DNA of 33,490 bases from Puniceicoccales bacterium (GTDB lineage Bacteria > Verrucomicrobiota > Verrucomicrobiia > Opitutales > JAIRKQ01), in NCBI GenBank assembly GCA_031283685.1, contig JAITBI010000001.1, positions 1 to 33,490 on the forward strand. The letters run 5' to 3'. The number at the start of each line of letters is the position of its first letter. Within the stretch, counting starts at the first letter, position 1. Under the pieces are notes generated by a model, which saw nothing but the letters and a program-made list of their open reading frames with translations, was not told where the DNA came from and did not search any database. Shown here piece after piece: positions 25,934 through 33,490 of this stretch. The position numbers and the translations under genes were made by a program.

Positions 25934-27298
25934 CTATTTTCCAATACAAAAATTAGAAAATATCAAATCTAACATCTTTTCGTTGTCATAGGTTCCTGTA
26001 ATTTCTCCAAGAGTTTCAAGGGATTGGCGGATATCGCTGGCAATGGTTTCGATGTATAGTGGCTGTAACATTTTGGACTGTATCGCTTCCAGGCATGCAT
26101 TTGCCCGACGTAGAATATCGACATGTCGAGCATTCACCATGATATCGACATCGTGGTTCAAGGTTTTATTCCTAGAAGTTACTTCTAAAATTTTTGTTTT
26201 CAGTGACCATGGATTTGTCTCATTTTTTATGGAAATTTCAATCCTGTCTAAATGTGGCAAAAAATCTTCAACGATACAATTTTTTGGCAAGTCGATCTTG
26301 TTAATAACAACCAGTGTATTTTGATCGTTTAAACGATTAACAATTTCCCAAGGAATCGATGGCAATGTGTTCGAATTGATGTTCATAACTATTAAAAAGA
26401 AATCGGCATTGGAAGCCTTTGTAATTGCTTTCGCAATTCCTGTTTGCTCAATTTCACCCACCGCTTTACTTCGTAAACCTGCCGTATCACAAATTTTCAA
26501 AACATTGTTGCCTATTACGATTTTTTCCGAAATTATGTCACGGGTGGTTCCAGCGATTTCACTGACGATAGCTCGATCTTCACCCAATAGGAAATTAAAC
26601 AGGCTACTTTTCCCGGCATTTGGCTCTCCCAATATTACCGTTGATATGCCGTTGTTTATGACCGAATGATATTTGTTGCTTTCGATCAAGATTTTCAACT
26701 CCTTAGTAGCCGCTTCAATCTTTTGCAAAACGTCATGGAAAAAAGTTTTTTCATCGCAGACTTCATCGTCTGAAAAATCTATTCCTATTTCTACCTCCGC
26801 GAGAGCATTCAGTAGATTCCTACTCACCGTATTAACTCTGTCGCTTAAGGCACCACTAAGCTGATTTTGTGCCACTTGCATTGCTCGTTCATTCGTTGCG
26901 TGAATCACATCTGCCACCGCTTCTGCTTGGCATAGGTCTAGCTTCCCATTTAGGAAAGCACGTTTCGTAAATTCTCCCGACTCTGCGAATCTGAAACCTC
27001 TCCCACATAGGTCTGCCAAGATATTTTCAACTATCAACATATTCCCATGGCAGTAAATCTCTACGGCATCCTCTCCCGTATAGGAACCGACGGATGGGAA
27101 AAATACCATCAAAATGTCGTCAAGTGTTTTCCCCTCCCTAGATAGATATTTGCAATGGTACAGCGTTTTGGGAGAAAATTCACTCTTGGAAATAAAACGG
27201 CAAAACAACGATTGGCTCAAAGGCCCACTGACGCGAACAACCGCTATGGCAGATACTCCAGCCGGCGTAGCGAGTGCAACTATCGTATCTCGTTGCAT
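25934..27298 (-). CDS. mnmE: tRNA modification GTPase MnmE
   Basis: 454 residues. With MnmG it installs the carboxymethylaminomethyl group at U34 of certain tRNAs. The N-terminal formyl-THF-binding domain (about 1-118) starts DTIVALATPAGVSAIAVVRV. The helical domain is interrupted by the G domain with G1 GEPNAGKSS (224-232), GTTRD, DTAGLR and NKID. The C-terminus is the invariant FCIGK, whose Cys is essential in the family. IF-1 is encoded 13 nt upstream in the same direction, so the two are probably co-transcribed. MnmG is not in the window. Confidence 0.97.
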   Translation of the reverse strand: MQRDTIVALATPAGVSAIAVVRVSGPLSQSLFCRFISKSEFSPKTLYHCKYLSREGKTLDDILMVFFPSVGSYTGEDAVEIYCHGNMLIVENILADLCGRGFRFAESGEFTKRAFLNGKLDLCQAEAVADVIHATNERAMQVAQNQLSGALSDRVNTVSRNLLNALAEVEIGIDFSDDEVCDEKTFFHDVLQKIEAATKELKILIESNKYHSVINNGISTVILGEPNAGKSSLFNFLLGEDRAIVSEIAGTTRDIISEKIVIGNNVLKICDTAGLRSKAVGEIEQTGIAKAITKASNADFFLIVMNINSNTLPSIPWEIVNRLNDQNTLVVINKIDLPKNCIVEDFLPHLDRIEISIKNETNPWSLKTKILEVTSRNKTLNHDVDIMVNARHVDILRRANACLEAIQSKMLQPLYIETIASDIRQSLETLGEITGTYDNEKMLDLIFSNFCIGK

Positions 27299-27311
27299 TT
27301 TCTAGGCAATA

Positions 27312-27581
27312 TTACCGATTTCTATTGGGACCGAAGCTGCGGATCGGCATATTTTTTGGTACTTCGACATTTTTCATTCGAAAGATAATCCTTGCCTTTT
27401 GTAAATCCTGGGGACTCATTTCCATTTTGACAGTATCGCCTATCATGAGTTTAATGAAATTTTTTCTCAATTTCCCAGAAATGTGAGCCAACACCACATG
27501 CTTATTTGGTAATTCTACCCGGAACATTGTCCCCGGTAACACGGAAACGATTTTACCGACAACTTCTATATACTCTGCCAT
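27312..27581 (-). CDS. infA: Translation initiation factor IF-1
   Basis: 89 residues from the ATG at 27581. The frame is open for 19 codons upstream, but [20 protein letters not shown] matches the family start. The OB-fold core shows [20 protein letters not shown], then [20 protein letters not shown] basic tail of about 20 residues beyond the usual 72-residue length follows (ending near GPNRNR). IF-1 blocks the A site during initiation. It sits 13 nt upstream of mnmE. The core is more diverged than in most bacteria (Phe for Tyr and Lys-Ala for Lys-Gly near its end). Confidence 0.93.
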   Translation of the reverse strand: MAEYIEVVGKIVSVLPGTMFRVELPNKHVVLAHISGKLRKNFIKLMIGDTVKMEMSPQDLQKARIIFRMKNVEVPKNMPIRSFGPNRNR

Positions 27582-27669
27582 TATCCTATAGGAGATACAA
27601 TTAGAAAGAATAAACTTGTCATTGTCCAGCAAAATCAAGCAACTTTTAGCATTTATCTTTCGGTAGAAA

Positions 27670-27681
27670 TTTCCATGGAAA
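27670..27681. promoter_or_regulatory. 12-bp palindrome between divergent infA and the pseudopilin-like gene
   Basis: TTTCCATGGAAA is a perfect palindrome about 90 nt upstream of infA and 100 nt upstream of the plus-strand gene. It may be a regulator site; 12-bp palindromes also arise by chance in a window this size. Confidence 0.25.
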
Positions 27682-27721
27682 GCTATGAACTGTATGGGTA
27701 AGATCTGGTAATATTAAAAAT

Positions 27722-27745
27722 AAAAGCCATTTTAGCTTTTTTTTT
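27722..27745 (+). terminator. A/T-rich hairpin with T run, weak terminator candidate
   Basis: AAAAGC (27722-27727) pairs with GCTTTT (27735-27740), and a run of nine T covers 27737-27745. The stem is weak, but stem plus T run resembles an intrinsic terminator. No plus-strand gene lies upstream to be terminated, so it may end a short transcript or simply be A/T-rich promoter DNA. Confidence 0.3.
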
Positions 27746-27779
27746 ACAAAAAATATCCTATCATGATGTTCGAAGAAAG

Positions 27780-30278
27780 ATGAAAAAGGGAAAGGGGAGT
27801 ATCCTGCTTTTGGTGTTAATTTGCATAGGTATCTTAGGTGCCATGCTGATAATGTTTTTAGATACAACAACTCCAAGAAGAGTTTTTTATAACAATGCTG
27901 TACGCTCCTATGGTTTTTTAGACAGTTCCCAAAATTTACACGGTCTCCTTGAACTTGAATCGGAATCGCTAAAAAATTTAATATTGGCACAAATAAAGAA
28001 TGAACACCGACTAATGTTTCGATGTACACTTACAATATGGGACGAAGATAGGTTAATCGAATTAAAGAATATATTTAACCGGTCCCAAAAAGAATATTGG
28101 GAAAGGGCGGAAGGAAGTGTCGTCAAAGATATCTGGGAACTATCAAAGGAATCGGAATCAGAGAAATCGGATTATGATAAAAAACGGAGAATGCTTCAAG
28201 GATCTTCCGCCATAAGAAATTTCTCCTGTTGGTGGAGCTACAAGGATCAAGAAGAAAGAATAGTAAAAGATATATTAACACTCTCCTTCGATATTATAAA
28301 AAAAGATTTCGCCAGCCAAAAAGATACACTTAAAAGCATCCTCGAGCAGTTAAAAACGATAGATTCAAATTTATCTCACTTTCCGAAAAATTATGAGTCA
28401 ATGGAAATCAAAGAAATACGAAAAATATTGTCAGATGTATGGAAGAACAAGAATGAGCCATGGGAAAAACAATTACGAGAAACGGAATACGCAGAAAAAG
28501 CAATCAGGTTAATGGCAAAATTAAAACCACCGCAAAAAGAAAGATTAGGAGAACTAGTATCTCTTAAAAAAATAGAGCAACGTTTAGATGGTAAAACGAG
28601 CATAGACCCAACCACTTGGCAAGAAATAAAGGATCTACTAGATATAGAAAAAAGTTTACCACAAGTGGATCAGGCTAAAAAGGACTTCTTAGAAGAACTG
28701 GAACAAAAGTTCCTCTCTTCCAATAGGCAAACACAACTTCAAACATTTGAAGAAGTAGACCGTATTAGGAATGAAATCTTAAAAATATTTCGAAATTCAA
28801 TTGGAAATGTGTTAAAGCAGGAAAATTTCGAAAATAGCGGACCTCAAAATAATACGTTATCATTGAAGCAGTTAGAGGAAGATGTTGTTGGATTGGTACA
28901 AAATCAATCTGGATTATTTCCAAATAGGTCTGTGGATTTGTTTTCAGAAGAAAAACTATCTAATGGTTTACAAGATACTCTAAATTCGATAAAACAAGAC
29001 CTGATTGATAAGTTAAAAAGTCTAGCGAAGGCTTATGAAGACAGAATAAGCGATAAAAATTATCAAGACTTGAGGAAACTAAGATATCTTGAGAAAAACC
29101 TTGAGTTAGATAATGATAAAAATGAGTTACAGTCTATTGCTCATGTGTTGTTTTACCCTAAAGAGAAGTTGACATATGGATTATCGCAGCATTATGACGG
29201 CTATGTAATTGATTTACATGAAAAAAACTTTAACGTAGAAAACTACATCAACATTCATATGTTAGACAACAAACTTCCATTAACCGTGAAATTTGTAATG
29301 GAGATTCGTGAAGCAATTAGATTAATTTTCGAGGAATTTAAAATTCCTGAAACAGAAATAAAGCCATTTTTGGAAGACCTTATGCTGGTTATAAGCAATC
29401 TACACGAACCATGTAAATCTCAAAACAAGATGGAAAATGAGTCTGAGAGAAAAAAATGGCACGAGCTGTCGTGGCAAAATCTCAAGGATTATGCTTTAGA
29501 ATTTCTAGATATAACTGTGGGATTTGTAGATAAATTTGTAGATAATGCCAAGGAGTTTATAAATAACCTTGTAGAGAGACGCACACCCAAAATAAGCACA
29601 GGCCAAACCGAATCTCAATCTGCCAGACAATTCATGGAAGAATTGAAATATTTCTATACGATAATTGAAGACTTTAGAGATACGAAATCTAATTTGGATG
29701 TAAGTATTTTTAAAGAATTCTCTTCTTGGAAGAGAATTTTTAAAGATAATAAAAATTCGAATGTCGAGGATATCATTTTGAGTAAAATAGGTGACAGTTT
29801 AACCTTCGCAAGCGGCATCGATAGTATAAATTTTTACGCAGCAAACAAATATGTCCGGCTTGCTCTGTTACATACTCTACCGCGACGATCAGAAATAAAA
29901 ACTCTCTCTAAAAAAATGGCTGGCTTGCCTTCATCAAAGGATTCTAAAGTGATAGAGGAAGAAATGCGGAAAACGCTTAATTATGGACTTGAAAAAGGTA
30001 ACAACGATTCATCTATGCTCAAAAATAATAAGGAAATAATTCAAGAAAGATTGAAACTATTGCATGAGGCAGAACTTGTCAACTTCCCTGTAACACAAGA
30101 TGGAAGTCTAGACGTGTTTTCTTCATACAGTAAGGCCATAGAAATTGTTGTATATGTTTGGGACAAGGACTATAAAGTGCCACTTCATCGCACCACAAAT
30201 TACCACTGTGGGATAGAGTATACAGAAAATGGTAAAGAAAATGACAATAATATTGTTCAAACTGTTGAAGAATTTTAA
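27780..30278 (+). CDS. Large membrane-anchored protein with pseudopilin-like N-terminus (GspK-like candidate)
   Basis: 832 residues, family not recognised. The N-terminus reads KKGKG followed by SILLLVLICIGILGAMLIMF (6-25). A basic leader ending in Gly before a long hydrophobic helix is the pattern of class III (pseudo)pilins. Glu at mature position 5 is missing, as in the minor pseudopilin GspK. The rest is very rich in Lys, Glu and Leu, with long predicted helices and coiled-coil character, and few strands until the C-terminal region near EIVVYVWDKDYKVPL. GspK proteins are usually much shorter (about 320 residues), so this would be an enlarged form. An alternative is a surface or periplasmic coiled-coil protein with a plain anchor. 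The GalE-like gene begins 15 nt after its stop, suggesting co-transcription. Confidence 0.65.
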   Translation: MKKGKGSILLLVLICIGILGAMLIMFLDTTTPRRVFYNNAVRSYGFLDSSQNLHGLLELESESLKNLILAQIKNEHRLMFRCTLTIWDEDRLIELKNIFNRSQKEYWERAEGSVVKDIWELSKESESEKSDYDKKRRMLQGSSAIRNFSCWWSYKDQEERIVKDILTLSFDIIKKDFASQKDTLKSILEQLKTIDSNLSHFPKNYESMEIKEIRKILSDVWKNKNEPWEKQLRETEYAEKAIRLMAKLKPPQKERLGELVSLKKIEQRLDGKTSIDPTTWQEIKDLLDIEKSLPQVDQAKKDFLEELEQKFLSSNRQTQLQTFEEVDRIRNEILKIFRNSIGNVLKQENFENSGPQNNTLSLKQLEEDVVGLVQNQSGLFPNRSVDLFSEEKLSNGLQDTLNSIKQDLIDKLKSLAKAYEDRISDKNYQDLRKLRYLEKNLELDNDKNELQSIAHVLFYPKEKLTYGLSQHYDGYVIDLHEKNFNVENYINIHMLDNKLPLTVKFVMEIREAIRLIFEEFKIPETEIKPFLEDLMLVISNLHEPCKSQNKMENESERKKWHELSWQNLKDYALEFLDITVGFVDKFVDNAKEFINNLVERRTPKISTGQTESQSARQFMEELKYFYTIIEDFRDTKSNLDVSIFKEFSSWKRIFKDNKNSNVEDIILSKIGDSLTFASGIDSINFYAANKYVRLALLHTLPRRSEIKTLSKKMAGLPSSKDSKVIEEEMRKTLNYGLEKGNNDSSMLKNNKEIIQERLKLLHEAELVNFPVTQDGSLDVFSSYSKAIEIVVYVWDKDYKVPLHRTTNYHCGIEYTENGKENDNNIVQTVEEF
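29716..29738. repeat. 10-bp perfect inverted repeat with 3-nt loop, inside the 832-residue gene
   Basis: AATTCTCTTC (29716-29725), loop TTG, and the exact reverse complement (29729-29738). The arms extend by about three more positions with one G-T pair. It could be an mRNA hairpin or a template-switch scar. Confidence 0.8.
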
Positions 30279-30293
30279 TACCAGTCTAGTTCG

Positions 30294-31277
30294 ATGAGTA
30301 TTTTAGTAATAGGAGCAGCTGGGTTTGTTGGTAGCCATCTGGTGAAGAAATTGGGAGCGTTGGGTCATCGTGTCTGTGGAATTGACATAGATAACGGGCG
30401 AGCTAAACAAGTACTGGCATCAAATATTCCGTTCTATTGCTATGATTTTGGGTCACAATCTTCCCTGCATGACGTTTTTAGACGGGAAAACGTTGAAATG
30501 GTCATTCAATGTGCTGGAAAATCCATCGTGGAAAATTCAGTCACGGACCCAATGTCGTACTATACGAATAATGTCCTCTGTAACGTATTTCTGTTGGATA
30601 CTTTGTTGAAGTCGAATATTACCAAAATGGTATATGTTTCTTCAGCCGCTGTTTTCGGAGAAATTGAAAAAATGCCAATCACCCAGCAAACGATTCGCAA
30701 TCCTATAAGCCCACTGGGAAATGCACAGCTGTTCGTTGAAAATATGTTGGAATCCTTTAGAATATCCCATGGTTTAACTTATACAATTGTTAGAGCATCG
30801 AATATCACTGGGATGAGCGAGGTAGAAAACGAATATTTTATACAAAATTTAGGGACTGGCCTTATTCCAAACCTTTTAAGGTATATTTTGGGACAAATAG
30901 ACTCAGTGAATATTTTTGGGACTTCCCATGAGACCATCGATTTAACAGCCGAACGGGACTACATACACGTGGATGATTTCTGCAGTGCTTGTGTTAATGT
31001 GATTCCCAAATTATCAGTTCGTGGTGAAGGAATGGCTTACAATGTTGGGAGTGGTAAAAAATACTCCGTTAGAGAAGTAATCACAACGGTCGAACAACTG
31101 TTTGGAATCAAGATTAAAACAGCCGAAGGACCTTCCCGGGTTGGAGATCCTTCGCGCCTATACTTTGATATCAATAAGACTAGGAGTGAACTAGACTGGT
31201 ACCCAAAGTATGACTCTTTGGAGTTGGTATTTAAAACAATGCTCCCCTATTACCTAGCTCGTCGGCAAACCCGTTAG
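30294..31277 (+). CDS. GalE-like NAD-dependent epimerase family protein lacking the catalytic Tyr-Lys
   Basis: 327 residues of the extended short-chain dehydrogenase family, closest in pattern to UDP-glucose 4-epimerase. The NAD-binding GAAGFVGSH (8-16), the block YYTNNVLCNVFLLDTLL, the serine of VSSAAVFGE, RDYIHVDDFCSACVNVI and YNVGSGKKYSVREVI are all present. The active-site motif normally read as YGxSK appears as LGNAQ in SPLGNAQLFVENML, so the catalytic Tyr is Leu and the Lys is Gln. The frame is otherwise intact. It may keep NAD or sugar-nucleotide binding in a non-catalytic role, or be drifting. It follows the pseudopilin-like gene by 15 nt; no ribosome site of note is visible. Confidence 0.85.
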   Translation: MSILVIGAAGFVGSHLVKKLGALGHRVCGIDIDNGRAKQVLASNIPFYCYDFGSQSSLHDVFRRENVEMVIQCAGKSIVENSVTDPMSYYTNNVLCNVFLLDTLLKSNITKMVYVSSAAVFGEIEKMPITQQTIRNPISPLGNAQLFVENMLESFRISHGLTYTIVRASNITGMSEVENEYFIQNLGTGLIPNLLRYILGQIDSVNIFGTSHETIDLTAERDYIHVDDFCSACVNVIPKLSVRGEGMAYNVGSGKKYSVREVITTVEQLFGIKIKTAEGPSRVGDPSRLYFDINKTRSELDWYPKYDSLELVFKTMLPYYLARRQTR

Positions 31278-31301
31278 GCATACGGTTGAACATTTAATTC
31301 A

Positions 31302-31646
31302 TCACTTTCCATACTCTGCACTTACGGAAGGATTTGATTGTAAATTTGCCCCACTCGGGTTGCCATGGACCATAACCGCCTTCAGCACATCACTGTCTAG
31401 TTTCTGTTGCTCAGGGTTGGACTTTTCCAGTGCCTCCTGTTTATTTTCAAAAGCTTTTGTTCCCGGACGGGTTACATCCGTAGTTTCTATGCTAACATGC
31501 TGCGTGCTCCCAACATCATTTTGCGGAATATTTGGGTTTGCTATAGGGTTTGTCTTCATATCTCCTATCCCACCTGTTGGCCCAGGCTTGGTAACATTTG
31601 CATCCACCAGACCAGTATTTGCACTAGAAATTCCTATGTTTGCCAT
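31302..31646 (-). CDS. Small disordered protein of unknown function
   Basis: 114 residues, rich in Asn, Gly, Pro, Ser, Thr and Lys, with no cysteine, no signal peptide and no membrane span. It looks largely unfolded. A strong ribosome site AAGGAGG stands about 7 nt before the ATG at 31646, which is the main reason to accept it as a gene. A repeated flavour is visible in VTKPGPTGG and VTRPGTKAF. No family is recognised. A secreted, surface or partner-binding role is conceivable but not shown. It is transcribed towards the GalE-like gene and faces the histidine kinase gene head to head across about 200 nt. Confidence 0.6.
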   Translation of the reverse strand: MANIGISSANTGLVDANVTKPGPTGGIGDMKTNPIANPNIPQNDVGSTQHVSIETTDVTRPGTKAFENKQEALEKSNPEQQKLDSDVLKAVMVHGNPSGANLQSNPSVSAEYGK

Positions 31647-31694
31647 CTCGATCCTCCTTGTTAAGATTCTAATCTATTAAGGATATTTAGTAAA

Positions 31695-31717
31695 AAAATT
31701 TTTGCAACAAAAATTTT
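31695..31717. repeat. 10-bp perfect inverted repeat between divergent genes
   Basis: AAAATTTTTG (31695-31704), CAA, then the exact reverse complement (31708-31717). It sits between the starts of the small disordered protein and the histidine kinase. It could be an operator for both, or an A/T-rich hairpin. Confidence 0.75.
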
Positions 31718-31853
31718 GATGTTCTGGAATGTATCGTTTCATCCCAGTATTTATAAGGAATCTTATTCTGACTCTACCAAAAATATTCGCAACCGGCGCT
31801 AATATTTTTAGAAAAATGTGGCATTATAAGCTTTTTTATGGTAGAAAAGAACC

Positions 31854-33029
31854 ATGTGTCCCCTAATACACAATACCGCGAATCCGCATGGATTCGGCGA
31901 TCTAGCTGTGTTGACTATCGAAACGTGTCAACATTTGAAATTAGCCCTATATCAAGGAAATTACAATAAAAACACTGAAACCTTGGAAGTACGCTGGTTG
32001 GCCGATGATATCCGCAAACGGATTGGGAATTTCTATCACCAAAGCGACAATTATATTGATATTATTGGAAGCGGCGCACATCCGAATAATATTGATCTAA
32101 TACATACGTTGAAAAATAGGCTCTTGGGAAAAGAATCATCATTTATTAGGACATATCAATTGCTCACCGATGAAAATCTTTATCAGCTATTTGTTGAAAA
32201 AATCAAGGTAACGGAAAGAACCGAAACGGTGGTAAAATTTGTTGGATGTCTTTTTATGGCCCCAGAGTGTGAAAATGATATGGAAGGAGGAGATATTATC
32301 AGACAACAACTCCTCGAAAATTTGCGAAGAGAACGGGAAATTAATCAGGCGAGGAATTTATTTGTTAATATGGTATCCCATGAAATGCGCACCCCTTTGG
32401 CGGTTATACAGGGAGCAGTTGATCTGATCGAGCACTGCAATGACAGGTTGAGTGATAACGATAGAAAAAATTACACTCAATCAATAAAAAGAGCAATCTT
32501 GCGGATGACACGAACAATGGACACGGTGTTGATTTTAGGTAAAGTACAAAGCAATCAGCTATCCTTTCAACCGTTAAAATCTGATGTGGTGTTATTTTGT
32601 AAAAATATAATCAACGAAATTGAAAGCCTTAACGAAGGAAGAAAAATTGTGCTCCAGATATCAAAATCATTCCCGCGAAGTATTGATATAGACACGACGC
32701 TTCTTTATCACATCGTTTCTAACCTGCTAAACAATGCGATAAAATATTCCGATCCGATGACATTAGTGTATTTAAACTTGGTCTTCGATAAAGAAACATT
32801 GACCATTTATGTCAAAGACTCTGGAATAGGTATTCCTCATAAAGAATTAAAAGGGATATTTAAATTATTCCATCGGGGATCCAATACAAAAGGTTGCAAG
32901 GGTATGGGAATTGGTATGTTTATCGTTAAACATTGTATTGTATTGCATAATGGAAGCATAGAGGTTGAATCCAAGGAACATGAAGGAACAACTTTTCGGG
33001 TAAAGTTGCCAATTGTACACCAAAGTTAG
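31854..33029 (+). CDS. Soluble sensor histidine kinase
   Basis: 391 residues with no membrane span, so it senses a cytoplasmic signal or a partner protein. The N-terminal 150 residues are mixed alpha/beta and may be a PAS- or GAF-type sensor, though no clear match is visible. A linker helix (about 150-170) leads to the dimerisation domain with the phospho-accepting His176 in VSHEMRTPL. The ATPase domain follows: N box SNLLNNAIKYS (about 289-299), G1 KDSGIGIP, F box IFKLFHRGS, and G2 GMGIGMFIVKH, in which Met and Ile replace the usual residues. No response regulator gene is adjacent, so this is an orphan kinase in this window. The ATG at 31854 has a weak purine-rich ribosome site. Confidence 0.9.
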   Translation: MCPLIHNTANPHGFGDLAVLTIETCQHLKLALYQGNYNKNTETLEVRWLADDIRKRIGNFYHQSDNYIDIIGSGAHPNNIDLIHTLKNRLLGKESSFIRTYQLLTDENLYQLFVEKIKVTERTETVVKFVGCLFMAPECENDMEGGDIIRQQLLENLRREREINQARNLFVNMVSHEMRTPLAVIQGAVDLIEHCNDRLSDNDRKNYTQSIKRAILRMTRTMDTVLILGKVQSNQLSFQPLKSDVVLFCKNIINEIESLNEGRKIVLQISKSFPRSIDIDTTLLYHIVSNLLNNAIKYSDPMTLVYLNLVFDKETLTIYVKDSGIGIPHKELKGIFKLFHRGSNTKGCKGMGIGMFIVKHCIVLHNGSIEVESKEHEGTTFRVKLPIVHQS

Positions 33030-33341
33030 ACAACCTCTCAACGTATTTACTTTTTGAGGAGTCATCTGTGGGTTGACCAAGCATGAATAGTCCAAATGGA
33101 AAAATTTCTTTCCCGCTGGCTAATATCTTCATGGTTTTCCATCAAACACAAACCATTCAATAAAACATACATTCATACTATTTCCCTTTTTTTTGCACAA
33201 AATCGTTTTCCATGAATCCTGATGTTGGCCATGTATAGATTCCATGTCCACTGGACAAGTATAGGAGAGATTCACTGGTTAGCAATAACGTCCCTTCATT
33301 TTGCTCCTGATAGCTGAGAATGTTAATGATATATACTCATT
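33030..33341. other. Gene-free stretch before the transposase fragment
   Basis: About 310 nt without a convincing gene. A CTCAA/TTGAG hairpin with a 13-nt loop (near 33037-33059) may end the kinase transcript. TGTCCA-C-TGGACA (33245-33257) is a 13-nt palindrome. A T run lies near 33187-33194. One end of the IS element should fall in the right part of this stretch, likely close to the transposase stop, but I cannot fix the terminal repeat with only one end in view. Confidence 0.4.
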
Positions 33342-33490
33342 TCACTTAACAAAGGCACACTGAAGAGCGGGAAAGAAGGAAGGAGAAGTTGGCAAAATAT
33401 CGCAAAGCTTTTTTTTTAGATGAGCCCAGAATTTCTCAATGGGGTTTAGGTCTGGAGAATAGGGAGGAAGGTAAAGGAGGGAACAGCCGG
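33342..33490 (-). mobile_element. IS630-family transposase, C-terminal fragment cut by the window edge
   Basis: On the minus strand the last 149 nt encode LLYLPPYSPDLNPIEKFW, then AHLKKKLCDILP and an ending QCAFVK before the TGA at 33342-33344. The PPYSPDLNPIExFW block is the signature of the IS630/Tc1-mariner DDE transposases and contains the third catalytic acid (Glu). IS630 elements insert at TA. A run of nine A on the coding strand (33409-33417) encodes the Lys run and is prone to slippage. The gene continues beyond the right edge; whether the element is intact cannot be judged. Confidence 0.9.

Noticed and set aside
32926-33132. Minus-strand frame of 68 residues over the end of the histidine kinase
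   Set aside because: Its first half looks protein-like, but the second half is antisense to the conserved kinase C-terminus. No family or strong ribosome site was seen.
1-33490. tRNA, rRNA, tmRNA, RNase P RNA and CRISPR arrays
   Set aside because: I looked in the intergenic stretches for T-arm motifs, CCA ends, RNase P core sequence and regularly spaced repeats and found none. A covariance-model search would be decisive.

Overview
The window is about 33.5 kb of an AT-rich bacterial chromosome. It holds about 22 confident or likely genes, plus a few remnants. Housekeeping genes dominate: CTP synthase, DNA polymerase III delta, YbaB, YchF, penicillin-binding protein 2, PheT, GatC/GatA, MnmE and IF-1. 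The envelope is Gram-negative, because a secretin operon with its assembly ATPase is present. The gene mix (a DUF502 membrane protein, a GspL/M/D/C/E-type operon, a diadenylate cyclase with an EIIA domain, GatCA) suggests the PVC group, possibly Verrucomicrobiota. That placement is an inference from gene content only. Low GC, decayed stretches, a transposase fragment and a kinase-like protein of unknown role would fit a host-associated lifestyle, but do not prove it.

Layout. 1-1373: gene-poor, apparently decayed. 1374-6898 (+): a compact type II secretion / type IV pilus-like operon (GspL-, GspM-, GspD-, GspC/PilP-, GspE-like). 6992-11863 (-): a three-domain diadenylate cyclase, a CoA-transferase/acetyl-CoA hydrolase, the ATPase YchF and an unknown protein. 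11986-14140 (+): a divergent SfsA and a protein with kinase-fold motifs. 14175-17842 (-): DUF502 protein, YbaB, HolA, PyrG. 18127-25905 (+): M20 peptidase, PBP2, PheT, GatC, GatA. 25934-27581 (-): IF-1 and MnmE. 27780-31277 (+): a large membrane-anchored protein with a pseudopilin-like N-terminus and a GalE-like protein without its catalytic Tyr/Lys. 31302-31646 (-): a small disordered protein. 31854-33029 (+): a soluble histidine kinase. 33342-33490 (-): the 3' end of an IS630-family transposase, cut by the window edge.

How they fit. Translation (PheT, GatCA, IF-1, MnmE, YchF), replication/nucleotide metabolism (HolA, PyrG) and wall growth (PBP2) are interleaved. The secretion operon lacks local GspF and GspG; the 832-residue protein at 27780 could be a distant GspK-like partner. 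The cyclase probably makes c-di-AMP, and its EIIA domain offers a possible link to sugar-PTS phosphorylation state.

The most unusual items are the EIIA / middle domain / DAC architecture, a perfect 26-bp palindrome over the PBP2 active-site codons, several very close perfect inverted repeats inside genes, the degenerate epimerase and the kinase-like orphan. By eye I found no rRNA, tRNA or CRISPR array.
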